From the NCBI GenBank assembly GCA_948567375.1, contig OX419758.1, positions 4,717,001 through 4,781,000 of the forward strand: a stretch of 64,000 bases of DNA. Direction: 5' to 3'. This document shows, one piece after another, positions 23,185 to 33,656 of the stretch; within the stretch, counting starts at the first letter, position 1, and each line of letters opens with the position of its first letter. The notes beneath the pieces were generated by a model. That model saw only the letters and a list, made by a program, of their open reading frames with translations, was not told where the DNA came from and made no database searches. The stretch comes from Lunularia cruciata (Eukaryota; Streptophyta; Marchantiopsida; Lunulariales; Lunulariaceae). Made by a program: the position numbers and the translations under genes.

Positions 23185-24873
23185 TGTGATACTCACATTT
23201 TCATTTTGGACAAGTTTTGAAGAAAAAGTGCCTTGCTAAAACCGAATTGGAACCAAATGGAGAAGAAATGAGTGGAAACTTGTGTTTTGATCAAGCTCAA
23301 GGAAGTCGACTTTGTGTTAAAGGAAGAAGGACTCGGGGCCGAAGGAGGGCAGAGCCAAAGGAGGAAGAGAAGTTGTAGGTCAGGATTCTTGCATGGCCCA
23401 TATCTTAGTGACGATAAGTCCAAATCATGCGTGCTATATTTTGTTAGAAGCATCTTGTTCAAGGCTTTCTATTGCTACCAAAATCGGAAAGTTTTGAGCT
23501 ATTTAGAAGAAGTTACAAGTATTTGAAGTTTCTGGAGTAGATGTACTTTGAGTTGAGGGTCTTCGGATTTCAGACTTCAAACTTTGGACTTCGGACTTCA
23601 GATTTTGGACTTCAGGTTTACATGACTTTAGGTCTAAAGACTTCACCTCAAGACAAATATGATTCAACCCAAGGTAGTCAAAATGTAGTGAAGGTGACTT
23701 CGGGAATCTTGCAAAAGGCGTTAGAGGAAATTAGAGTAAGGAAAGAAGATATTTAGGATACCCATGACTTCCATTTCAATTCTGATTGAAGATATGATAG
23801 AATTAAAAGAGAAATAGGAGTAGTGAATAAACATGAAGTGCAAGATCAGACTGTAAGTGTCTTCGGATTTGACATTTGACACTTTAGAGAAGAGTGGGTT
23901 TGGAGATGAATGTTTAGAAGAGTTACACACCAATGTAAATAGAGATCAAAGTGAAGAAGTGTTAAAACTGGTAGAGGAGTTAGGAGTTATGAAACCCAAG
24001 GAAAGAGTAGTAGGGAGTGAAGTTACTTTGAGATTGGGTTTGAAAGCCGAGGAAGAAGTAGACATTGGATCAAATTAGTAATAGATTTGAGACTTAAGAG
24101 GCAGATATAAAGAGGTGCATTGTCATTTTGGATCTATAGGTTTGTAGAGTTGTTAGGAAACGGTATAGTTGTTAGAACTATCATTTGCTTCACTATTTAA
24201 GAGTGGCATTTGCAAGAAATTGTTGTTCAGTGCTCATAATTTATGAGAAAAGATAAAGCGAAGTGTTATGAAGTAGTGCTCATTGCTTGAGCTTGATTCC
24301 GAGTATCAACTTTGTGTTTGTGTTTGTGAGTATGTAGAGAAATTCAAAGTGCAAGTCAGTGTGCTTGTTGGATGTTGGATTCCGCAGCCTTGATCTTCAT
24401 TCTATGTGTTTGATCCTGAGTGAAGTGCAATTGGAGCAATACCTTGACAAATCTGAGAGGAATTGTAGTGTTGGTAGTATTCTGCATTTGTGAATGTAGT
24501 GTGAAGTTGATGTGAAGCAATTTTGATCAAGGAAGTTGTGCCTTCAGTGGAGGAGTAGAACATAATTTTGAGGCAAAGTCATTTTGCAATGAAGTGCCAT
24601 TTTTTGGAGAGCCTGAATCATCACAATCAAGATTGTTTGGAAAGAATTGAAGATGTTGTGATTAAGAAGTATTAATTTGTAATGAAACTGCAAATCAATG
24701 CTTATTACTCTCTTCTCGATGTGGTTTCTACCTGAGAGATTAAAAGACGCAACCAAGAAGAACTACATTGTTACTGTTTGAGTTTGTATTTGACCAATTC
24801 TGAATTCTATCTCTACGGGAACAAACTTTACTTACCCGATTACCGCAAAAGTGATATTTGCCGGGTTGTCACA
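23185..24873 (+). mobile_element. Solo LTR of family B in C1
   Basis: 1689 bp from TGTGATAC to GTTGTCACA with a perfect 5-bp duplication GTCAT (23180-23184 and 24874-24878). C2 gives the matching empty site (TTTTGGGTCATACC near 32005). No internal element sequence remains. It carries the LTR-embedded family-B frame at 23857-24078. Confidence 0.95.
23857..24078 (+). CDS. LTR-embedded frame of family B, copy 2
   Basis: A 73-codon frame in the sense strand of the LTR. It has SSDLTFDTLEKSGFGDE at its start and LGLKAEEEVDIGS at its end, both shared with the frame at 56257-56511. The middle has diverged by small indels. No domain is recognised. Whether it is translated is unknown. Confidence 0.35.
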   Translation: MSSDLTFDTLEKSGFGDECLEELHTNVNRDQSEEVLKLVEELGVMKPKERVVGSEVTLRLGLKAEEEVDIGSN

Positions 24874-24878
24874 GTCAT

Positions 24879-25760
24879 ACTATTCCAAGATTGGTGCATT
24901 AAAGAATGCATCTTTCAATTCCTAAAAGGTCAATTCTTGTGTGGTTCTCCATATCCACTTCTTCCCCTTGCCCAATATTGTTGTAAGTGCCTATGCAATC
25001 TTGGAGAAGTTCTTAACAAATTGACTATAAAACCCCATCAATCCCAAGAAACTCTTGAGGTGAGTTTGATCTCCTAGAGCACCCCATTTTTTAATGACTT
25101 CAATTTTATCTATTAGCACTTGGATACCTTCTACACCTTACTCTATGCCCTAAGTAGTCTACTTTAAATTTGCCAAACTCAAACTTTGAGATTTTGGCAT
25201 AGAATCTAGACAATTTCTTGTAGATTTTGCTTGTGCTTTATCATCATCCTACTGTAGACTAAGATATCATTGAGGAAAATGATAACAAATTTATCCAAGT
25301 ACGGATGAAATATATCATTCATTAAACTCATGAAAGTGGCTAGAGTGCCAAAGTGCATCACCAAAACTCAAAGTGACCATACTTTGTTCAAAGGCCATTT
25401 TGTGTTTGTCTTCTCCACAATCTTGATTTGGCTGTAGTTGCTCCGTAGATCAAGTTTGGTGAAGTGCTTTGCCCCGTTGAGTTGATCAAACAAGTCATCC
25501 ATGCAAGGTAATGGGTATTTGTTCTTCATCATTTGTTGATTTAGTCCTCGGTAGTCAATTCACATGTGCATTGTTCTGTCCTTCTTTGTCCCAAACAATA
25601 CAAGAGCCCCATATGGTGGTACGCTAGGTTGGATAAACCCTTTTTGCAACATATCATTGATTTGAGCCTTACAATCCTCCAACTCATGAGGTGATAGTCA
25701 ATATGTGGCCTTACAAGAAGGTGTCTTTTTAGACAGTATCTCAATTTATGATCTCCTGTC
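24879..25760 (-). pseudogene. C1 reverse transcriptase and start of RNase H
   Basis: The minus strand shows RT motifs: the CIDYRGLN homologue near 25540, KLDLRS near 25450, and the catalytic loop near 25260-25290, which reads FLNDILVYS instead of the usual FLDDILVYS. The Asp to Asn change fits a G-to-A transition. Frames are broken in several places. Confidence 0.75.
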
Positions 25761-26400
25761 CTTTTTGGTGGTAAAGCTTAGGGTATTTTATTCAAAAAGA
25801 CATCTTGAAACTTATTGATCACATCTTTCAATTTCTCAGGAATTTGTCCATTATGTTTTGCACTTTGAAATTCTCTTATTAGACCCATGAAACATCTATC
25901 TATCTCACTAATAGATGTGGTCCCTATGACATAAAGAGGCAACTCTTGTCTTCTTGATCTTTCTTTAACCCCAAAGATCTTCCATTGACTAGTTCTCACT
26001 ACTTTCTTTCTCCAATCCACCATGGGGTTTGGTTGTAGTGCTCCATCCATGGCATGCCTAAGATTGCATCATAACAAGCTAATTGTATCACTCTCCACTC
26101 AATTTCTTCTTGATACTCTCCTATAGAGAGTACTACTTTTCTAGATTATGACTCAATTCTCTTTGTCTCACCATTAAGTAACTCTACTTTGTCATTCACA
26201 TCCTTCTTTAGTTCCATCTCCAACCTTATTGCAACAAAGTGAGACAAGAAATTCTCTATTGCTTTAGGGTCTATCAACACTCTCACTTGATTGCCTTCTA
26301 GGACTCCATTTGTAACAATAAATTGTATGTTTTCTTCCTCCACCTTTGCACACTCATCCTCATCATAATCCCCCCACCTTTACTCTTCTCCATTGAGCCA
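25761..26400 (-). pseudogene. C1 protease and PR-RT linker
   Basis: The frame at 26146-26343 is the protease; its active-site triad reads VLIDPKAIENF, with the usual Ser/Thr-Gly after Asp lost. The linker frame at 25778-26050 (NPMVDWRKKVV, then EFQSAKHNGQ and QDVFLNKIP) matches C2 at 57949-58401. Frameshifts separate the blocks. Confidence 0.75.
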
Positions 26401-27200
26401 ATAAGGCCATGAGGTAAATTTATTGGCAATTTTTATTTTTTGATGAGATTCTAGCATCCTCCTCTTTGATTTGTCTCTCCATGTGATTCAAAGGCTACTT
26501 GTATGAAGGCCAAGGGCTTCTAGAATGACAAGCACAAAAAATGATGGCTATGTGCCCAATTTGGCCACAATTGTAACAACATCATTGTTTTGCTCAAGCC
26601 CCTTCTCCTCATGGAACTCCTCTCCTCCTTTCTTCAATGCCTTCCCGTTCTCCTTGGAGGAATCTTGCTCCTTGGTCTTGGAACTGAATGTTGCCCAATT
26701 TCATAGGCACTAGTCCACCAAAATGGTGTGTTTCAGCCTGATAGTTTTACACTGGTGTTACCACTTCACTTCCTCCAAGCATCCTAAACATCACTTTGGG
26801 TCTAACCACACAATGGATTTCTACTTGTGTGTTGAAAGGATGAAGTTTTAATACATTCAGATCCATAATAGAATATAGATTGTCAAATTCCACTCTTTGT
26901 TTTATACCACCATAGGTAGGATCACTGATTTTGGTGAATTCATCACTTTGTCTATGAATTTTTCATGGACAAAGTGATGATAAATGAGAGATACTCTCAT
27001 TTGATTGTGTTGGATGTACATAATTTTGATATGGAATGGATTCAAGAATAAAACACTAGGTGTAATAAATTATCCTCTAGGCAACTCCATCCCATCCTCT
27101 CTCTAAAACACCACCCAAGTCTAACAATTGCATTATGTTTTCTCCCCTTACAATTACTTAGTTTTAGTAGTTTTTACCTTTCCAAGAAACTTGATCCACT
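26401..27200 (-). pseudogene. C1 Gag remains and leader
   Basis: Short minus-strand blocks near 26400-26720 match the Gag C-terminus of C2 (58700-59050), including the damaged zinc-knuckle area near 26560. Further upstream the sequence is leader. It contains the strong hairpin at 26941-26979. Confidence 0.55.
26941..26979. repeat. 39-nt near-perfect hairpin in the C1 leader
   Basis: CATCACTTTGTC (26941-26952) pairs exactly with GACAAAGTGATG (26968-26979). The pairing continues inward through six more base pairs, one of them T-G, to a 3-nt loop. The whole is an 18-bp stem. It lies between gag and the 5' LTR of C1, where packaging or dimerisation hairpins occur. Confidence 0.8.
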
Positions 27201-27213
27201 CCCCTGGATTAAA

Positions 27214-27232
27214 ACACCTACTCTGATATTTT
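27214..27232 (-). promoter_or_regulatory. Decayed iMet-type primer site of C1
   Basis: Directly beside the 5' LTR the minus strand reads AAATATCAGAGTAGG. TATCAGAG matches the core of the iMet primer site TGGTATCAGAGC, while the leading TGG has been lost. Confidence 0.5.
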
Positions 27233-27830
27233 TGTAATACTCCAATGACAAGAGAAGTCTCCAAGAGAGATACAAGAGAGAAAACACTAGCTTCACATTC
27301 AATACTCCAATGCCCCAAAGGAGCACCTTCTCTTGATTATATGCAAAGAGGATCCCCTCAAAGGAAGCTCCACCCTTGGAGCAGATACATGGATTGGTGA
27401 CATGTCATTGAGTTCCACCCTTAGATTAGATGCCTAGATGGGTGACATGCTGGGCATTGTCCTATCTAGTTGGTCAAATAGGTTTGACTAGATAGAATCT
27501 TTAAAGAATCTTCTTATAATTCTTATCATAGAATCATGTGGATGAGGTACCAATGGAAATCTCTCAATGAGACAAACCATGGGGGGAGAAGGCAAGACTT
27601 TTTCTTTAAAGGAGAGGAATCTATCTATTTTAAAGGCCTAGTTTATTTGTTTAGGCCTCCAAAATTAGCTCTAAAGTTTTCAAGCTATTTTGACTTCTGC
27701 CATATTAGTAGAATTACTCTTTTGGTGAAACCTCTATCTAATCTACCTATCCTATCATACACAATATCCTTTTAGATATTAGTAAGCCAATTTTCACCTC
27801 TAGATAATATGTCTAGCTATTGAGATTACA
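27233..27830 (-). repeat. 5' LTR of C1
   Basis: 598 bp, TGTAATACTCC to GAGATTACA, the same length as the 3' LTR. It carries the family's CTTCAAGAG/GAAGCTCCACC region. Confidence 0.9.
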
Positions 27831-28167
27831 CTTTATCATATGTGGATCCATCTTGTCTTTCATGTTTTCAAGCTGAAACCCTTTGTTTCTAATCTACCTT
27901 CCTTTTCCTCTTGAGTCCAACCCTCTCCTCCTCCCATCCCTAGCAACAATCATGAGGAGTATGAAGTTGATCATATCCTTGGACATCATAGCCATATTCA
28001 ATGTGGTTGCCAATAACATATGGAGTATAAAGTCCTTTGGAAAGGGTATTGTTGTTATGGTGCCACTTGGGAGCCTCTTTCTCATCTCAAGAATGCAAAA
28101 ACAGCTATCTCAAGAGTTTGAAGCTTCCACAATGAAGAGGACGTCATCAACTAGCAGTAGGGGAATA
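27831..28167 (+). pseudogene. D1 integrase C-terminus and chromodomain
   Basis: The plus strand resumes the D1 polyprotein after C1. A chromodomain lies at 27951-28106: EEYEVDHILGHHSH, then after one TAA stop EYKVLWKGY and ATWEPLSHLKNA. This is the canonical fold order (EYxVExIL, WKGY, TWEP). It shows that family D is a chromovirus. The chromodomain would steer integration by binding methylated histone tails. The copy has one stop within the domain. Confidence 0.85.
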
Positions 28168-28700
28168 TGTAACAATATGGAGTTTATTGATGAGTCAGTC
28201 AAGACTAACAAAGTAGCAATTAGGCCAAATTAGCCAAGAATTATAAGAATATTCTAGAAGCATCTAAGAAACTACTTGATACCTTCCAAGGATTGGATAA
28301 TGTGCATGCCAAGTGGTGACTTCTAGGAAGAAGCTTCTTGGGAAGCTTCCTGGCTAGCTTAGCTTGCATGCCAAGTAGGCGGCTTCTAAAAGAAAGCTTC
28401 TTGGGAAACTTCCAAAATAGCTTAGCTTACATGCCAAGTAGTTAGCTTCTTAAAGGAGGCTTCTCAAGAAGCTTAGCTTACATGCCAAGTAGTTAGCTTC
28501 TTAAAGGAGGCTTCTCAAGAAGCTTAGCTTGCACTCTAAGAAAGTAGGTTTTATGAAGTTTCTCAAGAGTCTTGTATGTTCCCTGTAAATACCAAAGCCC
28601 AAGCTCATGCTAGGCATTTGTAGTTTCCTTCATTCAAGTGTCCCAAGGTGATCTTCCACTACGGTCTTCCATTTTACTTTTCTCTCCTTGATCTTTTACA
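28168..28700 (+). repeat. 3' LTR of D1
   Basis: 533 bp from TGTAACAATATGG to CTTTTACA. It is longer than the D3 LTR (413 bp) because of an expanded AAGCTT-rich part, including a perfect 51-bp tandem duplication. The TATA box seen in D3 is mutated here (CTGTAAATACC near 28583). Confidence 0.9.
28421..28522 (+). repeat. Perfect 51-bp tandem duplication in the D1 LTR
   Basis: Two identical 51-bp units (28421-28471 and 28472-28522), each starting CTTAGCTTACATGCC. They include GGCTTCTCAAGAAGC, part of the GAA/TTC cluster of the LTR. The identity points to a recent event. Confidence 0.9.
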
Positions 28701-28794
28701 CAAGGCCTTGTCATACAAGAGTTGAAACTCTCTCATCAACGCTATTCCTTGATTGCTCAAGACCTTAATTGGTGCATCAAAATAATTAAGAATC

Positions 28795-29400
28795 TTTTTA
28801 AGTTGTCCTTTCATTGGACTTGTCAAGAAGTATCAACTCAATCTGCTTGGAAAAATACTCACCATAGCCAAAACATACCAATGATATCTCACTATTAATG
28901 GTAAAAGTACAAAAAAATCTAAACTCTAGTGGTAACCCAACCTCATGATATGTATGGGTGTAATTGTGGCATAAGAGCATTAAATGATGTTTTAACTTGG
29001 TCATAAACTTTAAATTCAAAAATAAATTATTTTATATCAATCTACATATTACACTACCAATAATGACTCTAGAATAAGCTATATGTCCAACTTACTCCAA
29101 AATATCCTAGCTCTTCATGAGCATGTCATACCAATTGTGGTCTCTGAGATGGAAGGAGCACTACTCACATTTTACTATCCTTCCATATAAAGAAGATGTA
29201 TGGACTCTTATCTACACTACTTAGCTTGTTGAAGGACATGGTGTCTTTTCTTGGCATGAATTTTGCCACTCATAACACCAATGTGAAGATAATCCATCAT
29301 TAAGATATCATCATGAATGTCTTGTTGACCTATACCAATATCTCTACCCTTTTGATCCAAGACCTCAAAAACTCCTTTTATTTGTATTGAGAGATACTCT
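28795..29400 (-). pseudogene. Integrase fragment of family E
   Basis: Minus-strand frames match the integrase N-terminal region of E1: DIHDDILMMDYLHIGVMSGK against DIHGDVLLMDYLCTGL (48815-48860), followed by the part equivalent to 49000-49280. There is no other family-E sequence next to it. It is a scrap of a third E element, into which C2 inserted. The 94 bases before it (28701-28794) show nothing recognisable. Confidence 0.75.
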
Positions 29401-30145
29401 TGTCTTCCAAGGATAATAGACCTTAAAAGAACACACAAGACGAAACACCAGTTTCACACTCAATCCTCTTATGCCCCAAAGGAGCACCTTTACTTTATTA
29501 TATAGCAAAGAGTATTCCTTCAAGAGAAACTTCACCCTTGGATCAAATACATGGACATGATAGGGAGCTCTACCCTTAGATAAGTTGCATGCATGGATGA
29601 CATGTGGGTTATATGTTGGTTCTGGTCCTATCTGGTTGGTCAAGCAAGCTTTGACCAAAAGGAATCTTTAGGGAAGCTTCTTGTAGGAATTTCAGAATTG
29701 CATGGGTGAGGTACCGTTGGGAAGCTCACAATGAGACAAGCAAGGGAGGAAGGAAGGTCAACCTTTTGTCCATTGGGAGTAGAATCTGCAGATTTTTAGG
29801 CCTAATTCATCCTTTAGGCCTTTGAAATTAGCTTTAAAGTTGACTATTTTTGGCTCTTTACCTATTAGTAAAAGTACTCTCTTGGCAATACTTCTATCTG
29901 ATCTACTCATTCCATAATCTATAACATCCTTCTAGATGTTACCAAGCCAATTTTCACCTCTAGATAATTTGTCTAGCTATTGGTATTACATTTTCAAGTT
30001 AATTTTTACTCTTGCACTACTATTAAAAGTGCTCTTTCTATGACACTTCTATCTAGTCTATGTAGCCCATCATACCTACCATCCTCCCAAATATTATCAA
30101 GATAATTTTCACCTCTAGATAATAGATCTAGCTTTTGATATTACA
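29401..30145 (-). repeat. 3' LTR region of C2, with duplicated end
   Basis: 29401-29990 is almost a full family-C LTR ending TGGTATTACA; the first few bases are altered. It is followed by 29991-30145, a second copy of only the last ~155 bases ending GATATTACA. Then comes the pyrimidine-rich complement of the polypurine tract (CCTTTCTCCTTTT). Either a partial duplication or an LTR-into-LTR insertion with loss explains it. Confidence 0.75.
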
Positions 30146-31750
30146 AACCTTTCTCCTTTTAAGATGCAACGTCCTCATTGCAAAGTTGTTGCTCAAAAGA
30201 CTTCACTAACATTGATACATTGCTCAAGTTGGATGTTGGCTCCCATGTTGCCCCATATAGTGGGTACACTTTCCATTGTATAAGATATTCCACATGCGGA
30301 TGGTGAGTACCATAGATGCATTTCTAGAGAATACATTTGACTTCATATTCCTCCGTGTCATCAATGAGTTGAACAAGGTAAAATTTCTTGTATGAAAGAA
30401 AAGTGGATGGTCAAGGTGCATATCTATATAGTAAGGAAACATAGAATACATAATAGATCTTCATGTATTGTGGTAGCTCAAGGTGATAAGCCACTACTTT
30501 GATTCAATGAAGGATGAGGAAAGGCCCAACAAAACAAGGTTTGAGCTTGTGAGTGCCAACTAATGTGAGATTGGTTGTTGATAGCTAGCATTGATCCCCA
30601 ACATTGAATTCTATGTGCCAGTTATGTACATTTGCATATGTTTCTATTGATTTTGGGTGATCTACAACTTGTGTTTAGCATTCTCCACTCCTTGTTGGAT
30701 TTTGGAAACAAAAGTGTTGACAACATCCACCTTGGTATCCATCAGGCGGATCTTCATCAAGCTCAAAGGTGTGAAATGATGCTCTTCATACATGAGGAAG
30801 AACGGTGTGAATGTATTCACTAAATTGTTGTACATAAATTCCACCAATGGGATCAAAGTGTCCCACCTTTCTTGCTCTTTTAGAGTGAAGTCCTTGAGCA
30901 TGTCTTCAATATTGCAATTAGCTCACTCTATTTTTCCATTGGTTTGTGGATGGTAAGCCATGGACATTGCCACTTCTATTTTGAAGAAACCAAAGAGTGA
31001 TCTCTAAAACAAACTAGTGAATTAAGTGCATTTATCAATGATGAGCACTCAAGACAGCCCATGGTAAGAAAAGACTACATCTAAGTAAAATTGAGCTAAT
31101 TGTGGAACAATCACATCCTTGGTGGTAGGACGTAAATGAATCATCTAGCTGAGTTGGTCAACAAAGACTACAATGGAGTCAAACCCTGAAATGGTCTTGG
31201 GCAATTAGCAACCTAGATTCATGCTTATTTGCTCCCAACATTGTGTAGGAGTAGGAAGAAATTGAAGGAGTACAATGAGAGCTTGATTAGAAGCTTCATT
31301 CTATTAACAAAGTAGGCAGCTTTGAATGTACTCCATCATATCATTGCTCATCTTGGGCGAATAGTAATTGCATTTGGCTGCATCCAAAGTTTTGTCCATG
31401 CCAATGTGACCTACAATGGCGGTCTCATAACATTTTGCTAGAATAATGGTTCTAATTTCCATATTATCTGGGATCCATAAACTACGATCAAAAAAAGCAA
31501 ATCCTTGGATACTAATGATGCCATTGGATGATTGCACTCCTAAAATATGTGGGTCAATTTTTGTAGCAACAAGAATCTTTGGCCAAAATTTAGGGTTCAT
31601 TTTGACCTCTACCACTAGATTGTTTGCCATAGGCATTTGGGTAAATGTATCTACTAGTTGCTTCTTACCTTCCACATACATGATTGTCATATTGAACCTT
31701 TGTCTCCACTCTGTCCATCGAGTCTATCAAAAAGAAAGATCTTTTTGTGT
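30146..31750 (-). pseudogene. C2 integrase
   Basis: The zinc-binding region is well kept at 31304-31500 (GHIGMDKTLDAAKC, then EYIQSCLLC, giving an HHCC set). The C-terminal part of the core is at 30662-30901 (YNNLVNTFTPFFLMYEEHH). The centre with the first two catalytic Asp is broken by stops. In an active element it would insert the cDNA. Confidence 0.75.
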
Positions 31751-32263
31751 CTTGAGATAGACTAAAGGTTTATGGTCTATCTCCACTACAAATGCCTACT
31801 TGCCAACACAAAGCTTCCAATGCTTGGTTCCAAGGACAATGGCCAACTCTTCTTGTTTGGTGGTGTGATAGTTGCATTCTTTTGGTAATAGCTTTTGAGA
31901 GAAATATGCAATTAGGTGCCATCCATCATGTTACTCTTGTTGTAGGACTACTCCTATTGTCATGCTTGATGCATCTATAGCCAACTTGATTGGCCATTTT
32001 GGGTCATACCATTTCAAGGTTTGTGCATATAGTAATGCATCTTTCAATTCTTGAAAGGCTAATTCTTGTGCGGTTCCCCACACCTACTTATTCCTCTTGC
32101 CAAGCAATGCCATTAGAGGTTATCTTCCTCCATAATCCGGATTTGATAGTAACTACTCCATAGATCAAGTTTGGTGAAGTGTCTTGCTCTATTGAGCTGA
32201 TTGAACAGGTTATCCATGCAGGTAAGGAGTATTTATTCTTTACCGTTTGTTGATTTAGACCTC
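31751..32263 (-). pseudogene. C2 RNase H and C-terminal RT part
   Basis: It aligns with C1 22900-23184 plus 24879-25540. Readable parts include the FVVKIDHK-type RNaseH block near 31770 and an RT frame that ends at GLNQQTVKNKYSLP near 32250. Much of the RT palm found in C1 is missing: a deletion joins the 32100 area to the KLDL region. D2 interrupts at 32264-32268. Confidence 0.7.
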
Positions 32264-32268
32264 GATAG

Positions 32269-32669
32269 TGTGAAAGATCAAGACCGAGGAGAGAAATATG
32301 AGAATAGAAACTTACATTGGGATATTTGAATGAGTGAAACTTTGAGTGCCTAGCATGAGCTTCGGCTTTGGTATTTATAGGGAGCATATGAGGCTTTGGT
32401 CAAGAAGCTTTCTTGAGCCACTTTCTTGGAGTGCAAGCCAAGTTAACCAAGAAGCATCTCAAAGAAGCTTCCTTCTAGAAGCCGCCTACATGGCTTGCAA
32501 GCTAAGCTAGTCAAAAGCTTTTAGAAGCTTTCTTCTAGAAACTACTTACTTGGGATGTAAGCTTAGCTAATCAAGAAGCTTCCTAAATACATTTAGAATA
32601 GGCTAATTTGTCTTATTTGTTACTTCATTAGCCCTAACAAACTTTGTTGCTAAACTCCATATTGTTATA
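32269..32669 (-). repeat. 3' LTR of D2
   Basis: 401 bp, plus-strand TGTGAAAGATCAAGACC to CATATTGTTATA; in sense it begins TATAACAATATGG like D3. It contains several TTCTAGAAGC and AGCTTTC blocks of the family's GAA/TTC cluster. Confidence 0.9.
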
Positions 32670-32789
32670 TATTCCTCCACTGCTATTTAATGACGTCTTC
32701 ATCGTCATTGAAGCTTCAAACTCCTAGATGGTTGATTGTGTATTCTAGAGATGAGAAAGAGGTTGCCATGTGGCATCATGAAGGGGATA
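32670..32789 (-). pseudogene. D2 chromodomain, C-terminal half
   Basis: The minus strand reads ATWQPLSHL and then a stop; it is the end of the chromodomain and the short 3' tail of the element. The N-terminal half, ending WKGY, is 18 kb away at 50889-51000. E1 is inserted between WKGY and TW. Confidence 0.85.
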
Positions 32790-32916
32790 TGTCACGCCAT
32801 TTGTAGTGTCACATCTAGATTGCTCAAACACAGGAGTTGCAATGATAGAAGTTAGAGCTATTTTAGTAGTTTCCCATAGATGATTTTATGATAGTCAAAT
32901 TTTCTATTTGGGGTAC
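32790..32916 (+). repeat. E1 left LTR, part before A2
   Basis: TGTCACGCCATTTGTAGTG matches 49751 onward and the end of E0 at 803. It continues after A2 at 40748. Confidence 0.85.
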
Positions 32917-33608
32917 TGTGAGCCGGCCTGTCTCTCACTCAGGATGAACCTCTGATGGCTATTATGGTAGCGCACCATGGACTAAGAAGGCAAGGAACCC
33001 CAACTCCATCATACTCCTCCAAGGCTAACACTCCAAGACTCAAGACATTGCTCACTAGAGAACTCAATGAGAGAGAGATAGTTGCAAATGAAAGGATGAT
33101 GAGTACCTCCTCACCCCTTGTTTATATACTTGTGAAATAGTTACGTACCAAAGTTACTAATTACCGTTGTAACTCAAGTTACTAGACTAAAAGTCAAGTA
33201 AAGTCAAAAAGTAGAAAGGAATATCCATTCACATGGGCATATTCCCCTAAGCATGTGGTCTTATCTTGACCCAACCACTAAAGCAAGGATTCCTTCACAT
33301 GGGCTATCCTTGGACTAAAGAAGAATCCAAAACAAAAAGGCTTGCGGGCCCAAGAGTTCTCAACTCTTTCCCCAAAGCCAAACACCTAGGAATAATACCA
33401 AGTCAACACACTAAGATCCAAAATAGTGGTGCTCATCTTTTCTTCTTCCTCTAAAGTAAGGTCCCATCTATCTTAGCTATGACTAACTTTAGCTAACCAT
33501 GACTAATATAGAACCATCCTTTATCTCTATATAAATAATATCTCTTAAGTACTTGTAATACCAAGCTAAATATCACAATACCACACACATGCACAAATGG
33601 GTGTTACA
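32917..33608 (-). repeat. 3' LTR of A2
   Basis: 692 bp, next to the polypurine tract at 33609. Confidence 0.96.
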
Positions 33609-33619
33609 TTTACCCCCGG
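33609..33619 (-). promoter_or_regulatory. Polypurine tract of A2
   Basis: Minus-strand CCGGGGGTAAA directly before the 3' LTR. Confidence 0.75.
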
Positions 33620-33656
33620 ACTAAGTTTTCACTTTGTCCTCAAAGTGAAGGTCTCT

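Larger units (their letters stand above)
21065..27830 (-). mobile_element. C1: family-C Ty3/gypsy element in D1
   Basis: LTRs of 598 bp lie at both ends (21065-21662 and 27233-27830). The termini are TGTAATAC and GTATTACA, with the last base pair altered at 21661-21662. The internal region reads on the minus strand as gag, PR, RT, RNaseH, integrase from right to left. A solo B LTR (23185-24873) interrupts RNaseH. D1 homology resumes at 27831. A clean target duplication is not visible (CCTTG against CTTTA). All coding domains are broken. Confidence 0.9.
10245..28700 (+). mobile_element. D1: nested chromodomain Ty3/gypsy element
   Basis: Homology to D3 starts near the leader (about 10245) and runs through Gag, PR, RT, RNaseH, integrase and chromodomain to a 3' LTR ending at 28700. 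The 5' LTR and primer site are missing; the region to the left is unrelated. A1 and C1 interrupt the integrase. Removing them restores continuity of integrase homology from 14271 to 20996-21064 and then 27831. Every coding domain carries stops, so the copy is dead. Confidence 0.85.

Noticed and set aside
28701..28794. A 5' flank or duplication for D1 at its right end
   Set aside because: The left end of D1 is lost, so no target duplication can be tested; the 94 bases match nothing else here.
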